NCBI GenBank assembly: GCA_003402375.1
Contig: QFXJ01000028.1
Coordinates: 1-64,000, forward strand
Direction of reading: 5' to 3'
Origin: Candidatus Nitrotoga sp. CP45
GTDB taxonomy: Bacteria > Pseudomonadota > Gammaproteobacteria > Burkholderiales > Gallionellaceae
DNA: 64,000 nucleotides
Part shown: in pieces, positions 1-8,672 of the stretch
How the letters are laid out: each line of letters begins with the position of its first letter
How positions within the stretch are numbered: position 1 is the stretch's first letter
Translations under genes and position numbers: made by a program
The notes under the pieces: generated by a model
Told to the model about the DNA's origin: nothing
What the model saw: the letters and a program-made list of their open reading frames with translations, nothing else
Database searches by the model: none

Positions 1-1702
1 CTGTGCCAGTAGCATACAATGCTGTGAGGCGGCGTGCGGTTTCTTGCAGCAGACCGTCGCCGATACTGTGCCCTAGCGTGTCAATAACCACCTTGAGATT
101 ATTTAGACTGACTGACAATACCGCCAATAGCGATTTGTTGCGGCGTGCCGCCATCACCGCTTGATTCAGGCGGTCATTAATCAGGGCCCGGTTGGGCAGT
201 CCGGTAACAACGTCATAGTAAGCCAGATAATTTAGCTGCTGTGCCTTGTTGATGTGATCCATCGCGAACGAGATGTCGCCAGTCAATTCGGTTAACAGCT
301 TCATTTCTTCTTCATGGAAGAATTCGCTCTCGCCAGCGTACAACGCGATCACGCCTACTGCTTCATCCGCAACTATCAGCGGTAAAACAGCCATCGAGCG
401 AACTTTTGATTCGACATATCTCTGGTTAAACAAAACCCGGGGGTCGCTTTTCGAGTCGTTGGCCACAACGGGCTTTTTCTCCCTGACCGCCCGCGCGAGC
501 ATAGTATTCGGTGCATCAGTGGACGACAACATGTCTGAGATGGCTCGCAGGAGTGCCTCGTCTTTGCCCATAGACGCAACCGGAACAATTTTCGTAGTGC
601 CCGGATCCACCATGGCTATCAAGGCCATGCGGAACCCCCCTACCTCGACCGCGATCCGGCAAGTTTCCCGGAACACCTCGTCGATCTCACGCACGCGCAC
701 GATGAGCGTGTTGATGCCACTGAGCATGGCATATACACGGTTGAGATAGATGATACTGGCTTGCGCTTTCTTGCGTTCAGTGATGTCTTCACCGATGCTG
801 GCCGTTCCGATCACATCGCCGTTCCCCGACCGCAAAACCGAATTGTTCCAGCGAATTAACCGACGCTCGCCGGAACGTGTAAGCATCTCGTTCTCGTGAT
901 GTCTTGCTTCGGGCTGGTTGGCGAGCAGCATCGCGAAAAATGAGTTTTTTAAATAGTTAAATTCCGGTGGTACGAAAAGCTCAAACCAGTTTCGCCCGAT
1001 AACTTCCCCGAGTTGCCAACCGGTCAAACGAAGCAAGAATTGGTTGCAGTACGTAACCCGCCCTTCGCAATCGAGCATCATGGAAATCAGCTCTACATTT
1101 CCCAGCAGATCGCTAAAGCGACGTTCGCTTTCATGCAATTCCTGCGCGATCTTTTTTCGCTCCGTTATGTTCAAGTGCATGACCACGACGCCATTCGGAG
1201 GATCATCAGCGAGGGGAGTTACTGTCAACAAAAACCAGCGCTGTTCTGTCGGCGAATGACAGGGATATTCGAGCGAAAAGTTCTTTACTTTACCTGCTAG
1301 TACCGATCGAATTCCTGCGGCAGCCTTTGGCGCCTCGGAGGCGTAATCTCCCCGGGCGCTGTCGCAAATCTCTAGGTAATTGACACCGACCCCATACCCT
1401 TGGACTTGGAACGCATTTGTGCGGGCAAATCGCCGCCAAGCCTCATTCACCGATATGATGACTCCTTGGGTATCAAGCAAAGCGATATTAGCGGGCAACG
1501 CATTGAGAATGGCGGCCTCGCTGTGACGCATGCGATCCTGGGCGCGCCGCAACAAGTAGGGCCGGCCATCATGGGCCGCCACCGTATCTACCTCGCCTGC
1601 CGTTAGTTCCTCCAAGCGTCGCTCGGTGCAACTTAGAGTCTCTATTAACGCAGAAATTTTCTCATTCGAGTCTTCCTGAGGCGACGGGTCATTTGGGTTC
1701 AT
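1..1702 (-). CDS. PAS-PAS-GAF-GGDEF sensor protein (3' part outside window)
   Basis: Translating the minus strand from the ATG at 1702 gives about 567 residues with no stop up to base 1. In order I read a PAS domain (about residues 60-180, ending in an ITERK motif), a second PAS (about 190-310, ending DITERKKAQ), a GAF domain (about 325-465) and the start of a GGDEF domain (from YYDVVTGLPNRALI, about 490). The catalytic GGDEF motif and any EAL domain lie beyond the window. The start overlaps the kaiB stop in an ATGA arrangement, so it is translationally coupled to kaiB. Role inferred: a cytoplasmic sensory diguanylate cyclase or phosphodiesterase acting as an output partner of the KaiBC-like pair. 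Confidence 0.85.
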   Translation of the reverse strand, partial: MNPNDPSPQEDSNEKISALIETLSCTERRLEELTAGEVDTVAAHDGRPYLLRRAQDRMRHSEAAILNALPANIALLDTQGVIISVNEAWRRFARTNAFQVQGYGVGVNYLEICDSARGDYASEAPKAAAGIRSVLAGKVKNFSLEYPCHSPTEQRWFLLTVTPLADDPPNGVVVMHLNITERKKIAQELHESERRFSDLLGNVELISMMLDCEGRVTYCNQFLLRLTGWQLGEVIGRNWFELFVPPEFNYLKNSFFAMLLANQPEARHHENEMLTRSGERRLIRWNNSVLRSGNGDVIGTASIGEDITERKKAQASIIYLNRVYAMLSGINTLIVRVREIDEVFRETCRIAVEVGGFRMALIAMVDPGTTKIVPVASMGKDEALLRAISDMLSSTDAPNTMLARAVREKKPVVANDSKSDPRVLFNQRYVESKVRSMAVLPLIVADEAVGVIALYAGESEFFHEEEMKLLTELTGDISFAMDHINKAQQLNYLAYYDVVTGLPNRALINDRLNQAVMAARRNKSLLAVLSVSLNNLKVVIDTLGHSIGDGLLQETARRLTALYATGT

Positions 1703-1989
1703 AACGAGTCGGCTTCCAGATTCAAAGCATGCAATACGGTCTGTGTCTGACTAAGTGAACCTACGATTATTCGAACGGGGGAGGGCGCAAGCTTGACGAG
1801 AGTCGGAGTCATGAATATTCCGTCTATCAGGGCACGCTTGGGCTCCCGAAATACATCCACGATTTCGATCTCGTGTCGATCCGGGAGGTGTGCCCGGCAA
1901 AGTGCGATAAGGTTGGCAAGCGCTTGCGTGGAGTTCGGCGCATCGCCTGCGACATAAAGCCGGAATTTGAAGATGATTTGTGGGGTCAT
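1699..1989 (-). CDS. kaiB: KaiB-like protein
   Basis: A 96-residue protein with the KaiB thioredoxin-like fold. The N-terminal strand FRLYVAGDAPNS matches the family signature (LYVAGNTPNS in cyanobacteria), and a MTPTLVKL segment carries the conserved cis-Pro region. KaiB proteins bind the CI ring of KaiC. I chose the ATG at 1989 because it gives the usual KaiB N-terminus; it lies 7 bp after the kaiC stop. A GTG at 2031, preceded by GGAAGAG, would add 14 residues and overlap kaiC. The stop overlaps the start of the sensor gene downstream. No kaiA is seen, as in most non-cyanobacterial kaiBC operons. Confidence 0.85.
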   Translation of the reverse strand: MTPQIIFKFRLYVAGDAPNSTQALANLIALCRAHLPDRHEIEIVDVFREPKRALIDGIFMTPTLVKLAPSPVRIIVGSLSQTQTVLHALNLEADSL

Positions 1990-1996
1990 AGTAAGT

Positions 1997-3751
1997 TCAT
2001 TTCGGATCGGGCTTTGTTGCATCGGCTCCACGCAACTCTTCCATGCGAGTGAGGCCTTGTGATATCTCCCCCTTACGACTTTCCGTAGTGCGAACCAACA
2101 AATCCTTCTCGACTTGCTTCGCCAAGAGTTCCGTCTGGAGCGACTTCACTTGCACCTCGAGCTCGGCCTCTTCGGCATCGAGCCTGACGCGCTTAAGCTT
2201 CGCGGCAACTTCGTTAACCTCATTCGCGACCCGGTCGGCGCGTTCCTTTTGCCAGCGCAGCGCGCCCATTAAAACTTCGCCGCCTGCTGTATAAGTGTCG
2301 GTCAATGTTACCCCAGAATCGCTGAGGATCAGCTCGCGCACTTGGTTCGAATGCGCCGTGCCGCGGGACTTGATGATGGACAAGCCTCGGTTGCGCTCCC
2401 CGGCCTGTAGTAAGTAGTTGAGATGGATCCAGGTGTCCGCGATCTTCGAGATCTGTAGCGACGAGCTGCCTTCCGACTGACTGGACATTTCGTCGAGCAG
2501 GCTGGTGCAAATCAAGGTGGTACCGCCGGCCTTAGACCAGTCGATCAACCGTTCCGCTACACTGCGCGCGGTCAACGCATTGCCGGCTTTGGACCATGTA
2601 GATACTGGATCGATCACCAGGCAACGAGCCCTATGCTCATTAGCGAGCGTTTTGATGCGCACAAGAAATGTTTCTGCACTGCCGGTGATGGTGCGGGCCG
2701 AGATCATGCGCAGGCATCCGCTTTTTACATAACGATCCAGCCGGATACCTACCGAGGCCAGATTACGGATCACCTCGGAACCATCCGAATCAAAACTGAC
2801 GAACAAAGTGCGCTCGCCGCGCTGGCAGGCTGCATCCGCAAACGCACCGCTCAAGGTGGTTTTAGCCGTGCCTGAGAAACCGGTGATCAGCACGCTAGCG
2901 CCGCGGTAGTAGCCGCCACCCAACATGGTATCGAGCCGCTCCACTCCGCTGGAAATGCGCTCGCTAGTCACCTCGGCATCCACACGGCTCGGCGTGTGCG
3001 CGGCGGCAACCTCAAGTCCATTTTTGCCGATCACGAACGGTAATTCATCTTCGTCGAAGCTGGAGCCGCGATACTTCTGAACGCGCATGTTGCGTTGCGA
3101 TACGCCCAGAATCACGCTATGACTAAGAAGAACGGTGCAGTCCACCATGAAGTGCATGAAACCGAAAGGCGACTGACTCATAGCGTTGATATATCCCGCA
3201 TCAGCCTTAAGGGTAATGAGGCCCGTCAGTTCGCGCGCCAATAACCACTCATGCAGCCTATAGATCTCTCGCCTTCTCGCCGCCTCGTCAGGTAATAGTG
3301 TCAATATGACATCCAGGGCATCGAACACAATACGCCGCGCCTTTGTTTCCTTGGACTTCGCCTCCAGCGCCGCAAGCATCCCGCCGAAATCGAAATCCCC
3401 TGACTGAACCAGATCGGGCATCGGCTGGATATCCATGAAAAACAGTTTTTTCCGCTGCAACTCCGCGAGTTTCCAGCCAAAGCTTTCGGCATTGGCCACA
3501 ATGCGCTTCGAGTTTTCCTCAAAAGCGACAAAGATACCTGGTTCCTTGCACTCCCGCGCGCCATGCACCAAAATTTGCAGCGCGAGTACGGTTTTGCCGG
3601 AACCTGGCCCGCCTACCAGCAGCGTCGTGCGTCCGTGTGGTAAACCTCCGCCGGTGATTTCATCGAAACCGGCGATACCGGTCGGCGCTTTGGTTGACAC
3701 TTTTATGAGGGGAGACCGGACGGATTTCATCTTTTTTCGTGTAGGAAGCAT
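1997..3751 (-). CDS. kaiC: KaiC-like double-domain RecA/KaiC ATPase
   Basis: About 584 residues with two RecA-like KaiC domains. CI has Walker A GGPGSGKT and the paired catalytic glutamates in VAFEEN. CII has a divergent Walker A, GFSGTAKT, and FDSD where the Glu pair usually sits. In the CII phosphosite region the sequence is QISKIADT; against cyanobacterial HISTITDT (from memory) the Ser431 equivalent is kept but Thr432 is Lys. A coiled-coil tail of about 70 residues follows CII. The ATG at 3751 has GGAGG 10 nt upstream; an ATG at 3730 would make an ATGA overlap with the small gene before it, and an ATG at 3784 is also open. It probably works with KaiB and the downstream sensor. Confidence 0.88.
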   Translation of the reverse strand: MLPTRKKMKSVRSPLIKVSTKAPTGIAGFDEITGGGLPHGRTTLLVGGPGSGKTVLALQILVHGARECKEPGIFVAFEENSKRIVANAESFGWKLAELQRKKLFFMDIQPMPDLVQSGDFDFGGMLAALEAKSKETKARRIVFDALDVILTLLPDEAARRREIYRLHEWLLARELTGLITLKADAGYINAMSQSPFGFMHFMVDCTVLLSHSVILGVSQRNMRVQKYRGSSFDEDELPFVIGKNGLEVAAAHTPSRVDAEVTSERISSGVERLDTMLGGGYYRGASVLITGFSGTAKTTLSGAFADAACQRGERTLFVSFDSDGSEVIRNLASVGIRLDRYVKSGCLRMISARTITGSAETFLVRIKTLANEHRARCLVIDPVSTWSKAGNALTARSVAERLIDWSKAGGTTLICTSLLDEMSSQSEGSSSLQISKIADTWIHLNYLLQAGERNRGLSIIKSRGTAHSNQVRELILSDSGVTLTDTYTAGGEVLMGALRWQKERADRVANEVNEVAAKLKRVRLDAEEAELEVQVKSLQTELLAKQVEKDLLVRTTESRKGEISQGLTRMEELRGADATKPDPK

Positions 3752-3990
3752 AATGGATTCCGCCTCCGCGATGACAACTGGCAATACACCTCTGGTTTTT
3801 TAGTTGCAATTCGCTCGATCGTTTGTTGCCGATGCCAGACCAAGAAAGACGAGACCTGACATCTATCAAGCATTGCCTTGGGGGGATAGACGAATAATCT
3901 TGGATCGTGACTGGAATCCAATAGGTACAAGTACTGGGCACATTCAGCGTCATGGTCAAGAACGGCAGAACTAGGCTTGCTCGCAGACAT
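3727..3990 (-). CDS. Small unknown protein leading the kaiCB operon
   Basis: An 87-residue reading frame whose ATG is preceded by CAGGAGGCGGCAT, a strong ribosome binding site. Its end overlaps the beginning of kaiC in another frame, and its TGA overlaps an internal kaiC ATG at 3730, which suggests coupling. The first 60 residues look protein-like (acidic and hydrophobic, with a YLYLLDSS segment), while the last 25 are Arg-rich and may simply be read from the kaiC 5' region. I recognise no family. Confidence 0.5.
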   Translation of the reverse strand: MSASKPSSAVLDHDAECAQYLYLLDSSHDPRLFVYPPKAMLDRCQVSSFLVWHRQQTIERIATKKPEVYCQLSSRRRNPLCFLHEKR

Positions 3991-4007
3991 ATGCCGCCTC
4001 CTGTCAA

Positions 4008-4662
4008 AATATGGAATGGTCCCGGATGCAGATCATGCGGAGAAAATCACGGGAGAGTACGGAAAAAAATGGCTAAGCCAGGGGAACGGCGATGCCCCGC
4101 AACTGTCTAAAATATATCACCTTATTTATATAGATGAAAGTGCGGTAACACACATACATTGCCAAAACAATTATTCAGTTTCCAATAGAAAATTTCTGTA
4201 GCGCCCAGTTACCACATGAATATATTAAGCTAATTTGCATCGCCTCTCTGTTTGGATTTGAATTTGCCTGCTGGGAAAACTTACAACAAGGGCATCGTCT
4301 CAAACAGCAACAATACGCGATGGCTTATGCGGCCTCCGGTATTGATATGAAAAGTTCATTTTGTTCTGCCGCAGATGACGGCAAACGCCACGCACAGAGT
4401 TTGCAATGAGGCAGGATTACGCTAATATAAGGCGTCTGTTGAATACAGTGCAAATGACAAATTACCAGCCTACTAAATGCACTCAAAAATAGATTTCAAC
4501 GTCTTTAAAATTAAGGTGTTGGGATAACAGAAACAAAACATCTATACCAGCATTTGAATTCTGAAGAGTAAGCAACGATTCTCGATTGGCAGCATGGGCG
4601 TTAGCCCAATACCAGAAAATTAGCCAATTTATAAGCAACTCCAATACTTCAAGGAGATTCGC
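4008..4662. other. Intergenic region between divergent kai and eCIS operons
   Basis: About 655 bases, AT-richer than the flanks, without a convincing gene. It must hold the divergent promoters of the kai operon (leftward) and the eCIS operon (rightward), but I could not assign -35/-10 boxes with confidence. A segment at 4080-4107 resembles one box of the cobalamin riboswitch but lacks the rest of that element. Confidence 0.6.
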
Positions 4663-5028
4663 ATGGCAGAAAAAATCAATTGGAACTTTGTAGTACAAGC
4701 ACTTGACGGCCCTTCCGTCTCAGGTGCAAGCAGTCTGGATCTTGAGGCCTACGACAAGATCAAGGTGACGATCACTGCCGGTGCGACCCAGCAGGTCAAT
4801 CTGGTGCCAAGCGGCGCAGTTTCCCTACTCATTATCAATCCTGCCGTGCCCGACGTTGATCTTAGCTATAAGGTCGGTGCCAATGTGGTTGCTCTAGACG
4901 GTCCACACGTGTTGATCGGCACAGGCGCGGTAAGTCTGCTTGGCGGCGCGGCGAATCTTTCCTTCACTAATAACACAGCCGCCGATGCGACCATCGAGAT
5001 ACTACTAGGACGCGACGCAACGCCATAA
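4663..5028 (+). CDS. Small beta-rich protein, first gene of the eCIS operon
   Basis: 121 residues, with AAGGAG 8 bases before the ATG. The sequence has no Cys, no signal peptide and no membrane segment. It alternates short hydrophobic stretches with Gly/Ala/Asn, as in a beta-sandwich. It lies 45 bp upstream of the sheath gene in the same direction, so it is probably made with the particle. I do not recognise the family. A small tail-decoration, cap or chaperone-like role is possible, but this rests on position only. Confidence 0.7.
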   Translation: MAEKINWNFVVQALDGPSVSGASSLDLEAYDKIKVTITAGATQQVNLVPSGAVSLLIINPAVPDVDLSYKVGANVVALDGPHVLIGTGAVSLLGGAANLSFTNNTAADATIEILLGRDATP

Positions 5029-5073
5029 ATCCATACCCTAAAATATAACCATCACTTTAAAAGGAGGAGCAAC

Positions 5074-6657
5074 ATGCCGGTTACCTTATCCTACCCTGGC
5101 GTCTATATTGAAGAAGTGTCCAGTGGCGTGCGTACAATTACCGGTGTGGCTACCTCCATCACCGCCTTTATCGGGCGCACCCTGCGCGGCCCGGTGAATG
5201 ATCCGGTGCGCGTGCAAAGCTTCGGCGAGTTTGAGCGGCGCTTTGGCGGGCTGTGGCGCGATAGCACGTTGAGCTACGCTCTACAACAGTTCTTCCAGAA
5301 TGGCGGCACCGATGCCCTTATCGTGCGCGTTCACAATGGTGCGGCCGCCGCCACTCTCACCTTGGCGGTAGGCTTTAACCTGGTTGCTGCCAATCCAGGC
5401 AAGTGGGGCGAGAAGTTGCGGGTGCGGATCGATTACAACACCCGCCCGCATCTCCCCACTGATCCTGCCAACAGTCTGTTCAATCTTTCGGTGCGCGACA
5501 CCGCCACCGGTACGACAGAGCGCTTCCTTAACCTTTCCACCGACCCCAATAACGCGCGCTTTGTTACGCGGGTGCTTGAACAGGAGTCCAACCTGGTGCG
5601 GATTGCCACACCACCCGGCACGGTGCCTGCGCTGCGTCCCACCGCTCATGGCAATCCGCCTGCCGGTGCCGATCCGCTGCTGGATAATGCCTCCTCGACC
5701 GTGTTCACGGCAACTGGCAATGAAGGCGCAGCCATCACCGATAACCAAATATCTCTGGCCTCGTTGGAAGCATCCAAGCAGGGGATATGGGCACTGCAGA
5801 AGGCAGACCTGTTCAATCTGCTGTGCGTTCCGCCGCTGACGCGTGAACCAGGTGGTGACGTGAATTCTCAAACCCGTAGCGCCGCCGCTGCCTATTGCCT
5901 TGCGCGGCGCGCCATGTATATCGTCGACCCGCTCATGGCGTGGGATGAGCCTTCCGACCTTACCGGCGCCAGCGGCCTGGACAGCGTTAATTGGGGGCTG
6001 GCCCGCAGCGCAAATGCGGCGTTGTATTTTCCCTATCTTCGCCAGCCCGATCCTTTACAGGAAAATCGCTTGGCTGACTTTGCCCCCTGCGGTGCGGTGG
6101 CTGGAATCATGGCGCGCACTGATGGCCAGCGCGGCGTGTGGAAAGCCCCTGCCGGAAACGATGCCACCCTTAACGGCGTGGTAGAACTCACGGTAAAACT
6201 CACCGATGGTGAAAATGGCCAGCTCAATCCATTGGCAGTTAATTGCCTGCGTTCCTTTCCGGTCACCGGTCGACTTGTATGGGGCGCTCGCACCCTGCGC
6301 GGCGCGGACCAGCTTGCCTCTGAATGGAAATACCTTCCAGTGCGCCGCACGGCACTATTTCTCGAGGAAAGCCTGTTCCGGGGCTCGCAATGGGTGGTAT
6401 TCGAGCCGAACGATGAACCGCTTTGGGCACAGATACGCCTCAATCTCGGCGCTTTTATGCAGAACCTGTTTCGCCAAGGCGCTTTTCAGGGCCGCAGCCC
6501 ACGCGAAGCGTATTTCGTCAAATGCGACAAGGAAACCACCACCCAGAATGACATTGATCTGGGCATCGTCAATATCGTAGTGGGATTCGCGCCGCTCAAG
6601 CCCGCCGAATTCGTGGTGATCAAGCTGCAGCAGATCGCTGGCCAAGTTCAAGTCTGA
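5074..6657 (+). CDS. eCIS contractile sheath protein (Afp2-4 / T4 gp18-like)
   Basis: 527 residues, the usual size for a phage-type tail sheath subunit. The N-terminus YPGVYIEEVSSGVRTITGVATS is the hallmark of tail sheath proteins (Afp2, Pvc2, gp18-like), and the C-terminal region (DIDLGIVNIVVGFAPLKPAE) fits the conserved domain that binds tube and neighbouring sheath subunits. AAAGGAGGAG precedes the ATG. There is a single sheath gene here, whereas AFP has three. It forms the contracting outer layer that drives the tube into a target cell. Confidence 0.96.
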   Translation: MPVTLSYPGVYIEEVSSGVRTITGVATSITAFIGRTLRGPVNDPVRVQSFGEFERRFGGLWRDSTLSYALQQFFQNGGTDALIVRVHNGAAAATLTLAVGFNLVAANPGKWGEKLRVRIDYNTRPHLPTDPANSLFNLSVRDTATGTTERFLNLSTDPNNARFVTRVLEQESNLVRIATPPGTVPALRPTAHGNPPAGADPLLDNASSTVFTATGNEGAAITDNQISLASLEASKQGIWALQKADLFNLLCVPPLTREPGGDVNSQTRSAAAAYCLARRAMYIVDPLMAWDEPSDLTGASGLDSVNWGLARSANAALYFPYLRQPDPLQENRLADFAPCGAVAGIMARTDGQRGVWKAPAGNDATLNGVVELTVKLTDGENGQLNPLAVNCLRSFPVTGRLVWGARTLRGADQLASEWKYLPVRRTALFLEESLFRGSQWVVFEPNDEPLWAQIRLNLGAFMQNLFRQGAFQGRSPREAYFVKCDKETTTQNDIDLGIVNIVVGFAPLKPAEFVVIKLQQIAGQVQV

Positions 6658-6682
6658 CCCTGATAATTTAGGAGGCATATCC

Positions 6683-7207
6683 ATGGCAACATTCACTGTT
6701 AACGCACAGCGCTTCGATCCTTACAAAAATTTTAAATTCCGTGTCAAATGGGATGGCCGATATGTCGCGGGCATCTCTAAGGTGGGCGCAATCAAGCGCA
6801 GCACTGAGTTGGTTGAGCACCGGGAGGGAGGCGATCCATCAACGTCGCGCAAGTCACCTGGCCGTACCAAATTTGAGGCGATTACGCTGGATCGCGGCGT
6901 CACCCACGACACCGAATTTGAAAAATGGGCCAACAAGGTTTGGAATTATGGCTCTGGTTTGGGCGCCGAGGTTTCGCTGAAGGACTTCCGCAAGGATCTC
7001 ATCATTGAGGTTTATAACGAGGCGGGCCAGCTTGCGCTCGCCTACAAGGTCTATCGTTGCTGGGTGTCAGAATACCAGGCCTTGCCTGATCTCGACGCCA
7101 ATGCCAACGCGGTGGCCATCCAGCACATCAAGCTGGAGAACGAGGGCTGGGAACGGGACTACGATGTAACCGAGCCCAGCGAGCCCAGCTTCACGGAACC
7201 AGCCTGA
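6683..7207 (+). CDS. eCIS inner tube protein (Afp1/5, T4 gp19-like)
   Basis: 174 residues. The FDPYKNFKFRVKWDGRYVAG start, the HREGGD segment and the ITLDRGVTHD motif are typical of gp19/Hcp-like tail tube proteins. It would polymerise into the rigid tube within the sheath. TTAGGAGG lies 8 bases upstream of the ATG. It follows the sheath gene by 25 bp, and its TGA overlaps the next ATG (TGATG). This is the only plain tube subunit in the locus; the CIS tube-domain protein at 17274 is the probable baseplate-proximal variant. Confidence 0.95.
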   Translation: MATFTVNAQRFDPYKNFKFRVKWDGRYVAGISKVGAIKRSTELVEHREGGDPSTSRKSPGRTKFEAITLDRGVTHDTEFEKWANKVWNYGSGLGAEVSLKDFRKDLIIEVYNEAGQLALAYKVYRCWVSEYQALPDLDANANAVAIQHIKLENEGWERDYDVTEPSEPSFTEPA

Positions 7208-7944
7208 TGCACATACAAGTGCCTTGTGAAGCGGAGATGCTTGCCCTGTGGGAGCGCGGCCTTACGCGGCATCCGATTGACCGGGCACTACTACTTTACG
7301 CTTGGGCGCGACCGGACCTACCGTCTTCCAGTTTCCCGGACCTGCCGCTGGGAACAATCAACAAGACGCTGTTACGCCTGCGCGAAACCTGCTTCGGACC
7401 GCGCATCAATGCCTGCATTGATTGCGAGCATTGCGGTGCACGCATGGAAATCGCCCTCGATACCGGGCAGCTACTGGCTGGTATCAACGAGGATGCTACG
7501 CCCAGCAAATTCGACGATACACCGGCTGAGTTCGAGGTTTCTAATTTTCGTTTCCGCGTACCGTGCAGCCGTGATCTCGCGGCGATTAGCGGGGAGCGGG
7601 ATTTCAAGGTGGCGGCAGTAAAGCTGCTGGAACAATGTTGCGTTGAACATCCAGAAAATAGTAACGCAGGTTTTGGAAATCTGCTTGCCGAGGCCGAAGC
7701 AGCCATGGAGGAGCTTGATCCTGCAGCTGACATCAACCTGTCCCTTAGCTGCGAGGATTGTGGCCACAGCTGGCTGGTTGATTTTAATATTGGCACATTG
7801 TTGTGGGATGAAATCGATGTGCGTGCCCGGGCCTTGCTTGCCGAAGTGCATAGCCTTGCCCAGGCATATGGTTGGACTGAACCGGAAATACTCGCGCTCT
7901 CATCGCAACGGCGTGCAGTTTATCTCGACATGGTGGGTGTATGA
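7207..7944 (+). CDS. Cys-rich eCIS/phage baseplate-type protein
   Basis: 245 residues with an N-terminal segment on tail-gene proteins (LWERGLTRHPIDRALLLYAWA) and two CxxC pairs (C73xxC76 and a later CEDC), likely a four-cysteine zinc site. The C-terminal LAQAYGWTEPEILALSSQRR motif is common in small T4 gp26/gp51-type baseplate assembly proteins found beside tube genes in eCIS and phage clusters. Start and stop overlap both neighbours (TGATG, ATGA). A role as tube or baseplate assembly chaperone is inferred from family resemblance and position. Confidence 0.75.
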   Translation: MHIQVPCEAEMLALWERGLTRHPIDRALLLYAWARPDLPSSSFPDLPLGTINKTLLRLRETCFGPRINACIDCEHCGARMEIALDTGQLLAGINEDATPSKFDDTPAEFEVSNFRFRVPCSRDLAAISGERDFKVAAVKLLEQCCVEHPENSNAGFGNLLAEAEAAMEELDPAADINLSLSCEDCGHSWLVDFNIGTLLWDEIDVRARALLAEVHSLAQAYGWTEPEILALSSQRRAVYLDMVGV

Positions 7945-8672
7945 GCGGATTCCTGCATCGGCTCGCCGCACAGGCCATGGGCAGCACAAATACCCTGCGT
8001 TCCGCAGTACGCACACCTTACACCCCTCTTTCACCGGTAAATAGGGTAGAGCCGGACACGCAAGTTGCTACGTTAAACCCAATTGATACCGAACGGCAAC
8101 ATAGGGACAACGGTGGTGCGGAGAGGGCTTCTGTGGCCAATCAAGAGCAGCAATATGTCAATACCTATGCGGAAATTAGCACACAGCCGAGCGATAATGA
8201 AATTGCACCGTCGCCACCTGAAATATTAGTTACCAAACCAGACATTGGCTTATATACAAAACCAGATCGCCCCAGCGGCCCATCCTCATCGGCAAAAACA
8301 ATATTACGGCAACCAAGTATAGAAAAAATGGTTGCGGGTGAGCCTCCAGTTTTGGCTGAGGGAATTGAAATGCGTATCCCGGAGAATAATTCCACAACTC
8401 TCCCAGAGAGCAATTACCCTACGCCACTTTTGCCGTTGAAGAATGCTGCACGTCCCTCGGCTTTGAATGCGAGTGCGGCAAAGCAACGTAGCGAACATGG
8501 CGGCTCTAGCCGGCAGGGTCAGGCCGATGAAATCACCGAAGTGCATGTGAGCATAGGCCGCATCGAAGTCACTGCCGTGCATGAGTCGCCACCACCAAAA
8601 CGCCAGGCTCCGACGTCAGCCAAGCCGCTGTCGCTCGATGAGTATCTTGCTCGCCGAGGTAAAAAAACATGA
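7941..8672 (+). CDS. Disordered eCIS accessory protein with conserved C-terminal motif
   Basis: 243 residues. About 190 N-terminal residues are rich in Pro, Ser, Asn and Gln with no predicted fold. The C-terminus has HVSIGRIEVTAV, then a Pro/Lys linker, then LSLDEYLARR. I know this pattern (IGRIEV, then SLDEYLRRR) from small proteins just upstream of DUF4255 genes in other eCIS loci, but their function is not established to my knowledge. The gene overlaps both neighbours by ATGA. With no long tape measure found, a scaffold or linker role is a guess. Confidence 0.7.
   Translation: MSGFLHRLAAQAMGSTNTLRSAVRTPYTPLSPVNRVEPDTQVATLNPIDTERQHRDNGGAERASVANQEQQYVNTYAEISTQPSDNEIAPSPPEILVTKPDIGLYTKPDRPSGPSSSAKTILRQPSIEKMVAGEPPVLAEGIEMRIPENNSTTLPESNYPTPLLPLKNAARPSALNASAAKQRSEHGGSSRQGQADEITEVHVSIGRIEVTAVHESPPPKRQAPTSAKPLSLDEYLARRGKKT

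Noticed and set aside
4080-4107. Segment with GATGCCCCGCAACTGTC, resembling one box of the cobalamin riboswitch.
   Set aside because: The downstream GCCACTG and CAGGAGACC-type boxes are absent and no cobalamin gene follows; a single short box is not enough.
5281-5871. A 196-codon open frame on the minus strand within the sheath gene.
   Set aside because: Its composition (Arg/Gly/His-rich) is that of an antisense shadow in a GC-rich gene, and no ribosome binding site is seen.
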